Positions 1 to 5,462 of a DNA stretch of 20,884 nucleotides are shown piece after piece (within the stretch, counting starts at the first letter, position 1; each line of letters starts with the position of its first letter). The stretch spans positions 1-20,884 of the forward strand of contig CBFIJI010000025.1 of the NCBI GenBank assembly GCA_965662885.1, read 5' to 3'. This stretch comes from CBFIJI01 sp965662885. GTDB taxonomy: Bacteria; Bacteroidota; Bacteroidia; Flavobacteriales; Flavobacteriaceae. The position numbers and the translations under genes are program-made. The notes below the pieces were generated by a model that was not told where the DNA came from, made no database searches, and saw nothing but the letters and a program-made list of their open reading frames with translations.

Positions 1-2
1 GT

Positions 3-587
3 GCTAAAAACATTATAGGCCAAAGCGATAGAAAATCGGATTTAAGTATAATAGACAAAATAAAAATTACTGATTATACGAAAAAAGATATTAAGGCTTC
101 GGGAGGTAGAGTTGAGAAAAAAGTGATTGCCCAAGAGTTGAAAGAAGTATATCCTAATGCAGTTAGCATGGAACGTCAAGGCTCCTTTATTCCCGATGTT
201 TATGACTTTGCCGAAGTCTCTAATTTTGAGGGCAGTATTTATGATTTTAAGTTTGAAAAAGATGTAAAAGTTGAAGAAGGAGTTAAGAAAATTCAGCTTT
301 ATTTAAAGTCTGGGGAGGAAAAAAACGCTTTTTTTGTTTCTCAGCCTAATAAAAAAACACTTCGTTTAAAAGTAGAGGATTATCAACCTAATAATGAGAA
401 GGTGTTTTTATATGGTAGTGAGGTTTACGATTTACTGATGGTAGACTATGACGCTTTGACTACTCTTAATATTTCAGCTACTCAAGCCTTACATAAAAAG
501 ATAATAGCCCAGAAGAAAGAATTGGAGGAGCTTAAAGCGCAAAACAAAGCTATTTTAAAACGTTTGGAGGACTTGGAGAAAAAGTAG
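3..587 (+). CDS. C-terminal part of a peptidase S74 (intramolecular chaperone) surface/tail-fiber-type protein, 5' end outside window
   Basis: The reading frame is open from the first bases, so this is the 3' part (194 codons visible) of a longer gene. A GTG at 123 lies inside the conserved domain and is not the real start. The visible protein begins within an S74 domain: 'AKNIIGQSDRKSDLSIIDKI' followed by 'KKVIAQELKEVYPNAV', matching the family pattern of a self-processing region and then IAQE..E.FP. Near the end comes 'VDYDALTTLNISATQALHKK', the family's second signature, then a heptad-like Lys/Glu/Leu coiled coil to the stop. S74 domains trimerise, help fibrous proteins fold, and cleave themselves off; in Flavobacteriia they end large exported proteins. 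Unusually, about 90 residues, probably beta-rich, separate the two signatures. The passenger part of the protein is not visible. Confidence 0.85.
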   Translation, partial: AKNIIGQSDRKSDLSIIDKIKITDYTKKDIKASGGRVEKKVIAQELKEVYPNAVSMERQGSFIPDVYDFAEVSNFEGSIYDFKFEKDVKVEEGVKKIQLYLKSGEEKNAFFVSQPNKKTLRLKVEDYQPNNEKVFLYGSEVYDLLMVDYDALTTLNISATQALHKKIIAQKKELEELKAQNKAILKRLEDLEKK

Positions 588-599
588 TGAGGTTTTTTT

Positions 600-712
600 T
601 TGGTGGTTTCGACAGGCTCAACCACCATCGACAGGCTCAACCACCATCGGCCTAGGACACTGAGCATGCCTGCCGCTAGGCAGGCCAGTCGAAGTGTCGA
701 AGTGTCAAAGCA
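600..712. repeat. Composite intergenic repeat with hairpins and short tandem repeats
   Basis: The stretch has four layers of repetition. GGTGGTT (602-608) pairs with AACCACC (620-626). A 19-base unit, CGACAGGCTCAACCACCAT, occurs twice head to tail at 610-628 and 629-647. GCCTGCC (668-674) pairs with GGCAGGC (679-685) over a 4-base loop, inside an outer pair GACACT (656-661) and AGTGTC (693-698). GTCGAAGT occurs twice at 688-703. Sequences of this 'TCGACAGGCTCA / TCGAAGTG' type occur between genes in many bacterial genomes, which is recalled rather than checked here. Neither hairpin is followed by a T run on the plus strand, so it is not a canonical terminator. It could still protect the 3' end of the upstream mRNA. 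Confidence 0.75.
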
Positions 713-754
713 CCAAAGTCCTAAAATTATCATTTAACTTTCTTTAAAATCCAA

Positions 755-762
755 TACCTTTA
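755..762 (+). promoter_or_regulatory. Possible -7 box for the cystathionine synthase gene (weak)
   Basis: TACCTTTA differs from the Bacteroidota -7 consensus TAnnTTTG at one base and lies 20 bases before the ATG at 783. No clear -33 TTTG is seen at the usual spacing, so this is only a candidate. Confidence 0.25.
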
Positions 763-782
763 CAAGGTTAAAGAACACTGCA

Positions 783-1934
783 ATGGACAAGAAACTACGT
801 TTTAACAGCGCAACCATCCACGGGGGTCAGTCACCCGACAAGGCCTATGGTTCCGTCATGCCACCCATCTACCAAACCTCTACCTATGCCCAAACCACTC
901 CTGGGGGGCATCAAGGCTATGAATACAGCCGCACCCACAACCCCACACGAACCGCCTTGGAAAAGAGTTTGGCCAGTATTGAAGCTGGGCAATTTGGCTT
1001 TGCTTTTGGCTCCGGTCTTGCCGCTATGGATGCGGTTTTAAAACTTCTAAAACCGGGAGATGAAGTGATTTCAACCAACGATTTATATGGTGGTTCTTAC
1101 CGTTTGTTTACGAAAATCTTTGAAAATTTTGGACTTAAATTCCATTTTGTCGGGATGAATGATCCAGCCAACATCAGTGCAGCAATCAATTCAAACACCA
1201 AATTGATTTGGGTGGAAACTCCAACCAATCCTATGATGAATGTGATTGATATTGCTGCCGTAGCAGTAATTGCCAAACAAAATAATATTTTATTGGCGGT
1301 GGACAATACCTTTGCTTCCCCCTATATTCAACAGCCTCTAACCCTCGGTGCGGATATTGTGATGCATTCTGCAACCAAATATTTAGCGGGCCACTCAGAT
1401 GTGGTTTTAGGATCCTTAGTGGTCAATGATGCGGAGCTAGCGGAACGGATTGGTTTTATTCAAAATGCCAGTGGAGCCGTTTGTGGTCCGATGGATAGTT
1501 TTTTAACCCTTCGTGGAATCAAAACCCTCCATGTCCGAATGCAACGCCATTGTGAAAACGCAAAGGCAATCGCTCATTTTTTAGCAGCACACCCAAAAAT
1601 TGAAACCGTCTTTTGGCCCGGTTTTGAAACCCATCCCAACCATGAGGTGGCCAAATCACAAATGAAAGACTTCGGCGGGATGCTCTCCTTTATCACCAAA
1701 GGGGCTGACTATGCTGCGGCAATTAAAATTGTAGAACGTTTGCAATTGTTTACCCTTGCAGAATCTTTAGGAGGAGTGGAGAGTTTGGCAGGGCATCCAG
1801 CCAGTATGACCCATGCGTCCATTCCCAAAGTAGAACGTGAAAAAAGTGGGGTGGTAGATGCTTTAATCCGCTTGAGTGTGGGTATTGAGGACGTTCATGA
1901 TTTGATTGCCGATTTGGAACAGGCTATTGGATAG
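783..1934 (+). CDS. metB: Cystathionine gamma-synthase / gamma-lyase (Cys/Met metabolism PLP enzyme)
   Basis: The 383-residue protein has full family length for the Cys/Met-metabolism PLP enzymes (aspartate aminotransferase fold I). The PLP lysine is K199 in 'HSATKYLAGHSDVV'. Asp174 in 'AVDNTFASP' would contact the pyridine nitrogen. The phosphate-binding 'FGSGLAA' lies at 75-81, the substrate-loop 'SLGGVESLAGHP' at about 328-339, and the carboxylate-binding Arg363 in 'LIRLSVGIED'. The enzyme either joins an activated homoserine to cysteine to make cystathionine (methionine synthesis) or splits cystathionine to cysteine. The synthase and lyase subfamilies share these motifs, so the direction is not decided by sequence; metB is the conventional label, not proof. 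The ATG at 783 starts directly before the conserved 'NSATIHGGQ'. The gene stands alone, without other Met genes beside it. Confidence 0.9.
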   Translation: MDKKLRFNSATIHGGQSPDKAYGSVMPPIYQTSTYAQTTPGGHQGYEYSRTHNPTRTALEKSLASIEAGQFGFAFGSGLAAMDAVLKLLKPGDEVISTNDLYGGSYRLFTKIFENFGLKFHFVGMNDPANISAAINSNTKLIWVETPTNPMMNVIDIAAVAVIAKQNNILLAVDNTFASPYIQQPLTLGADIVMHSATKYLAGHSDVVLGSLVVNDAELAERIGFIQNASGAVCGPMDSFLTLRGIKTLHVRMQRHCENAKAIAHFLAAHPKIETVFWPGFETHPNHEVAKSQMKDFGGMLSFITKGADYAAAIKIVERLQLFTLAESLGGVESLAGHPASMTHASIPKVEREKSGVVDALIRLSVGIEDVHDLIADLEQAIG

Positions 1935-1967
1935 TCTTTCTTTGTATATTTACACAAAATACTTTAG

Positions 1968-2147
1968 GTGCAAGATTTTCGGAAACATATCGCTATTAAT
2001 CCAATCATTCGATTTGGAAAACCCTGTATCAAAGAAACACGAATCACTGTTTTAGGATATCTTTCTCAAGGGATGCTTTGGGAGGAACATATTAAAGCAT
2101 GCTTATTGTTTGCTGCTGAAAGGGAACAAAAAATAAGAATCGTATAG
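1968..2147 (+). CDS. DUF433 antitoxin-type protein, internally shortened (probable relic)
   Basis: A 59-codon frame starts with GTG directly after an in-frame TAG and reads 'MQDFRKHIAINPIIRFGKPC', then 'IKETRITVLGYLSQGM', then 'EEHIKACLLFAAEREQK'. This matches the DUF433 layout (D.R..I..NP.I..GKP.IK.TRI.V ... GM..EEI ... ED I.A.L.FAA). In normal members, usually about 70-80 residues, around a dozen residues ('..EEIL.DYP.LT.EDI..') sit between the GM motif and the final helix. Here that segment is missing, which should disrupt the helix-turn-helix. The stop TAG (2145-2147) shares its last base with the GTG of the next gene, an arrangement typical of coupled pairs. DUF433 genes commonly precede DUF5615 PIN-like genes in predicted toxin-antitoxin modules. 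The family call rests on pattern memory, and loss of function is inferred from the deletion. Confidence 0.6.
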   Translation: MQDFRKHIAINPIIRFGKPCIKETRITVLGYLSQGMLWEEHIKACLLFAAEREQKIRIV

Positions 2148-2359
2148 TGCGTTTGCTTTTCGATCAAAATAGTTCATTTAGAATTCTCCAAAGAATTCCT
2201 ACTGCTCTTCCAACAGCAGACAATATTAAAAATCTGGGTCTTGAAAATGCTTCAGATTTTGAAATTTGGAATTTTTTAAAAGAGCAGTATTTTACAATTG
2301 TTAGGCTGGACTGCGATTTTATTGGCTTTTCTTTAAACCCGCCAACAGTAATAATCTAA
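2147..2359 (+). pseudogene. DUF5615 PIN-like (Mut7-C type) protein, C-terminally truncated
   Basis: The 70-residue product starts at a GTG overlapping the upstream stop. It begins 'MRLLFDQNSSFRIL' (Asp6), continues 'LENASDFEIWNF' (Asp37) and 'FTIVRLDCDF' (Asp55, Asp57), and ends 'NPPTVII'. These are the acidic positions and landmarks of DUF5615, a PIN-like nuclease family. Intact members of roughly 110 residues continue after the PP.(V/I)IW motif with an R.GN segment and a final helix. Here a TAA follows 'VII' where the usual Trp would be, and lpxH starts 3 bases later. The missing third suggests a dead gene, left when a deletion joined the module to lpxH. A functional short form cannot be excluded. 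Family assignment is fairly secure; the toxin role is inferred from the partner gene. Confidence 0.6.
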
Positions 2360-2362
2360 CCG

Positions 2363-3136
2363 ATGAAGCTTCCAAAAAACAAAAAAGTTTATTTTGCTTC
2401 CGACAACCATTTAGGTGCCCCGGATTATTCCAGTAGTCGGGAACGGGAACGGATTTTCCTTGGATGGCTCAACCATATTGAAAAAGACGCTGCTGTTTTA
2501 TTTTTATTGGGCGACCTTTTTGATTTTTGGTTTGAATACAAAACCGTAGTCCCCAAAGGCTTTGTTCGTGTATTGGGAAAGTTGGCCGCTATGGCTGATA
2601 AGGGGATTGAAATTCATTATTTTGTGGGAAATCACGATTTATGGATGACAGATTATTTTAAAAAAGAACTCGGGATTCCTGTCTATCATGAACCGCAAGA
2701 ATTTACGATCAACAACAAACGCTTTTTTTTAGGTCATGGCGATGGTTTAGGTCCAGGAGACAAAGGCTATAAACGCATGAAAAAAGTTTTCGTACATCCC
2801 TTTTTTAATTGGTTATTCCGTTGGTTACACCCTGATATTGGTGTTCGTATAGCTCAGTATCTTTCTGTAAAAAATAAATTAATTTCTGGTGATGAGGATA
2901 TTCATTTTTTAGGTGAAGATAAGGAGTGGTTGGTGCAATACTGTAAGCGGAAGTTGGGACAAGCCCCTCGAGATTACTTTATTTTTGGACACCGACATTT
3001 GCCTATGGAAATTCCATTGGGTCAAAATGCCACCTACTTCAACCTAGGGGATTGGATTGTCCATTATACCTTTGCAGTGTTTAACGGGGATGTTGTGACA
3101 CTAAAAACCTGGGAAACTATTGTAAAAGATGATTGA
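2363..3136 (+). CDS. lpxH: UDP-2,3-diacylglucosamine diphosphatase LpxH
   Basis: This is a 257-residue calcineurin-like metallophosphoesterase. It hydrolyses UDP-2,3-diacylglucosamine to lipid X plus UMP, the fourth step of lipid A synthesis, on the cytoplasmic face of the inner membrane. All metal-binding motifs are present: 'SDNHLG' (13-18, with Asn where many members have DxH), 'LGDLFDFWFE' (49-58), 'GNHD' (89-92), 'GHGD' (124-127) and 'GHRH' (209-212). The 'GDLFDFW' motif and Arg/Lys-rich cap region separate LpxH from generic phosphoesterases. The ATG at 2363 lies 3 bases after the stop of the DUF5615 relic. The end overlaps hflX by 8 bases, so the two are probably translated from one mRNA. 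No good promoter box was seen just upstream, so transcription may begin within or before the relic. Confidence 0.9.
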   Translation: MKLPKNKKVYFASDNHLGAPDYSSSRERERIFLGWLNHIEKDAAVLFLLGDLFDFWFEYKTVVPKGFVRVLGKLAAMADKGIEIHYFVGNHDLWMTDYFKKELGIPVYHEPQEFTINNKRFFLGHGDGLGPGDKGYKRMKKVFVHPFFNWLFRWLHPDIGVRIAQYLSVKNKLISGDEDIHFLGEDKEWLVQYCKRKLGQAPRDYFIFGHRHLPMEIPLGQNATYFNLGDWIVHYTFAVFNGDVVTLKTWETIVKDD

Positions 3137-4352
3137 GGAAAAATCGTTAGCTGTTGAAAAAACAGTTTTAATTGGGATTATTAATTCCCGTCAAGATGCT
3201 GTTAAGTCCAAAGAATATATGGATGAATTGGCGTTTTTGGCACATACAGCTGGGGGGGAGGTAGTACAACGCTACACCCAAAAAATGGATCCTCCCAATC
3301 CGAAAACGTTTATTGGCTCTGGAAAGATGCAAGAGGTGCTGGCTTTTGTAGATGAAAATGAAATTTCCTCAGTCATTTTTGACGATGAATTGACCCCTGC
3401 TCAACAAGCGAATATTGAAAAAATACTACGGTGTAAAATCCTTGATCGTACAGGCTTAATCTTAGATATTTTTGCCCAACGGGCACAAACCAGTTATGCA
3501 CGAACTCAAGTGGAATTGGCGCAATATGAATATTTACTTCCCCGTTTAAAAGGACTTTGGACGCATTTGGAACGCCAACGAGGAGGAATTGGAATGCGTG
3601 GCCCTGGGGAAACAGAAATTGAAACAGATCGTCGGATTGTTCGAGATAAAATTTCTTTGCTTAAAAAGAAACTCTTAACCATTGATAAACAAATGGCCAC
3701 CCAACGTGGGAATCGAGGGGCATTAATTCGTGTAGCCCTAGTGGGATACACCAACGTCGGCAAGTCCACACTGATGAATGTGATTGCAAAAAGTAAGGTG
3801 TTTGCTGAAAACAAACTCTTTGCTACTTTAGATACTACAGTGCGTAAAGTAGTTATTGGTAACCTTCCTTTTTTATTGAGTGATACAGTTGGTTTTATTC
3901 GTAAGTTGCCCACCCAATTGGTGGAGTCGTTTAAAAGCACCTTAGACGAAGTTCAAGAAGCAGACTTACTGTTACATATCGTGGATATTTCCCATTCCAA
4001 TTTTGAAGAACATATCGAATCGGTCAATCAAATTTTAAAAGAAATTAAGAGTTTAGACAAACCGACCTTATTAGTATTTAATAAAATTGATGCCTATCAA
4101 GCAGAACCTTGGGATGCTTCCGATTTAGTGGCGGTTAGAGGAAAGGAACACTATTCCCTAAAAGAATGGGAACAAACGTGGATGAATAAAATGAATGGGT
4201 CTGCCTTATTTATTTCAGCCATTAATAAAGAAAACCTATCTACTTTTAGAAAACGCCTCTATGCTGCTGTTCGTGAAATTCACATTACCCGTTTTCCTTA
4301 CAATCATTTTTTATATCCTGAAGGATTGGACGAAGAAGTACCGCTAGAATAA
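3129..4352 (+). CDS. hflX: GTPase HflX
   Basis: The 407-residue protein is a translational GTPase of the HflX (Obg-related) family. HflX binds 50S subunits and in other bacteria splits or rescues stalled ribosomes under stress. The N-terminal HflX domain includes 'NPKTFIGSGK' (57-66) and the linker signature 'RGGIGMRGPGETEIETDRR' (151-169). The G domain shows G1 'GYTNVGKST' (206-214), the switch segment 'FATLDTT' (231-237), G3 'DTVGF' (252-256) and G4 'NKID' (318-321). A C-terminal tail of about 45 residues follows 'ISAINKEN'. The start lies inside the end of lpxH (8-base overlap in another frame), which implies translational coupling. The stop is only 8 bases from the stop of the convergent nuclease gene, leaving no room for a separate terminator. 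Confidence 0.93.
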   Translation: MIEEKSLAVEKTVLIGIINSRQDAVKSKEYMDELAFLAHTAGGEVVQRYTQKMDPPNPKTFIGSGKMQEVLAFVDENEISSVIFDDELTPAQQANIEKILRCKILDRTGLILDIFAQRAQTSYARTQVELAQYEYLLPRLKGLWTHLERQRGGIGMRGPGETEIETDRRIVRDKISLLKKKLLTIDKQMATQRGNRGALIRVALVGYTNVGKSTLMNVIAKSKVFAENKLFATLDTTVRKVVIGNLPFLLSDTVGFIRKLPTQLVESFKSTLDEVQEADLLLHIVDISHSNFEEHIESVNQILKEIKSLDKPTLLVFNKIDAYQAEPWDASDLVAVRGKEHYSLKEWEQTWMNKMNGSALFISAINKENLSTFRKRLYAAVREIHITRFPYNHFLYPEGLDEEVPLE

Positions 4353-4360
4353 GTGAGAGA

Positions 4361-5389
4361 CTAAAGCGGCTTTGCAAAAAGTAAATACACAGGAAAATGG
4401 TCGGAATAGCCTTCAAGACGATCTCCATTGATGTGGTTTCGAAAGGGATAGCCTTTATAATTCCCCTCGACAGTTCTTAAAAAAAGAGGACTAAAAATTT
4501 TTGCAGCAATCAAGTGTATTCCTTCTTTTTTTAAAAAAGGTTTAGAAACCAAGAATTGATCAAATAAATGCCAACGATCTCGATACGCTAAACTCCCTAG
4601 ACCCCTTTTGTAAAGTTGTTTCATGGGATTAAATAAGGGTTGAAAGGATCTAAAATAGCCGCTTTTATCAGGACGAACGAGCTCTTGAATACTTTTATTA
4701 ATCGGGTCATCATTATAATCGCCCATAGCGATAATTTTGACCTCCGTTTCCAAACGCTGTAAAGAATCAATAAGTCTTTTTTGAAGTCGTGCAGCTGCCA
4801 TTCGTCCAGACTGACTGCGTTTTTCTCCTCCCCTGCGAGAAGGCCAGTGGTTGACTAAAAAATGTAAGGGTTCCTCATCTAAATAACCACTTACGACAAG
4901 TTGATCTCGTGTTGTTCTTTTAAGTTGTGTTTTGGGGTTGATCAGATTCAATCGATACCTTTTAGATTCGCCTGGGATAAACCACTCTTTTTGATATAAC
5001 AAGGCCACATCAATACCTCTTGCGTCAGGGGATTCATAATGAACAATACCATAATTAAACGGACGCATTGTTGGATGTGCAATCAGTAATTCTAAAACCT
5101 TACGATTTTCGACCTCTGCAAGTCCAATGATTAGGGGTGCATTTTGTGTTTCCTTTTGTCCAATGCTTGTCATAACCTTTGCCAACTGATTTATTTTTTG
5201 ATGGAGGAGGATTGAGGTCCAATGATGTCGCCCATCAGGCGTATAGTCATCATCAAAAGTATTGGGGTTGTTCTCAGGGTCAAATAAATTTTCCACATTG
5301 TAGAAAGCTACACAGTATAAATGAGACTGTTGTGAGATGACGTGTTGATTAAGACTTAAAAAGATAAGAAGTGAGGGGAGCAGTTTCAT
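4361..5389 (-). CDS. Secreted endonuclease/exonuclease/phosphatase-family protein
   Basis: The 342-residue protein starts with a hydrophobic signal peptide ending near 'VISQQ' (about 19-21), so it is probably exported. The EEP (DNase I-like) catalytic set is complete: Asn31 and Glu33 in 'YNVENLFD', Glu92/Glu94 in 'LAEVENR', 'DARGIDVALLY' (122-132), 'NHWPSRRGG' (180-188), 'MGDYNDDP' (222-229) and the terminal 'YSDHFPV' (328-334). Such enzymes cleave phosphodiesters of DNA, RNA, phosphoinositides or other phosphoesters. Exported Bacteroidota members resemble extracellular nucleases, but the substrate cannot be read from the sequence. The gene diverges from the TonB-receptor gene with a 73-base gap, and a perfect -7 box lies 22 bases before its ATG. 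Together with the receptor and the DUF5689 lipoprotein it may serve extracellular nucleic-acid or phosphate use. Confidence 0.85.
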   Translation of the reverse strand: MKLLPSLLIFLSLNQHVISQQSHLYCVAFYNVENLFDPENNPNTFDDDYTPDGRHHWTSILLHQKINQLAKVMTSIGQKETQNAPLIIGLAEVENRKVLELLIAHPTMRPFNYGIVHYESPDARGIDVALLYQKEWFIPGESKRYRLNLINPKTQLKRTTRDQLVVSGYLDEEPLHFLVNHWPSRRGGEKRSQSGRMAAARLQKRLIDSLQRLETEVKIIAMGDYNDDPINKSIQELVRPDKSGYFRSFQPLFNPMKQLYKRGLGSLAYRDRWHLFDQFLVSKPFLKKEGIHLIAAKIFSPLFLRTVEGNYKGYPFRNHINGDRLEGYSDHFPVYLLFAKPL

Positions 5390-5411
5390 GGATATAACAA
5401 GTTGGATTTTT

Positions 5412-5419
5412 CAAAGATA
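5412..5419 (-). promoter_or_regulatory. Perfect Bacteroidota -7 box upstream of the secreted nuclease gene
   Basis: On the minus strand the eight bases read TATCTTTG, an exact match to TAnnTTTG. The last base is 22 bases from the ATG at 5389, a normal distance for a short leader. No matching -33 TTG was seen, so the call rests on the -7 element and its position between divergent genes. Confidence 0.5.
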
Positions 5420-5433
5420 ATTTTTAAATTTAT

Positions 5434-5441
5434 TACCCTTG
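5434..5441 (+). promoter_or_regulatory. Possible -7 box for the TonB-receptor operon (weak)
   Basis: TACCCTTG differs from TAnnTTTG at one base and ends 21 bases before the ATG at 5463. It sits beside the opposite-strand box at 5412-5419, so the two divergent transcription units could share control. Support is positional only. Confidence 0.3.
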
Positions 5442-5462
5442 TAACGAACATTCCTACTTATT

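Noticed and set aside
482..733. 83-codon minus-strand frame over the S74 gene end and intergenic repeat
   Set aside because: It translates the repeat element itself ('VVEPVETT') and the antisense of a real gene. Frames of this kind recur wherever such repeats occur.
3506..3940. 144-codon minus-strand frame
   Set aside because: It lies wholly antisense to the G domain of hflX and resembles no family.
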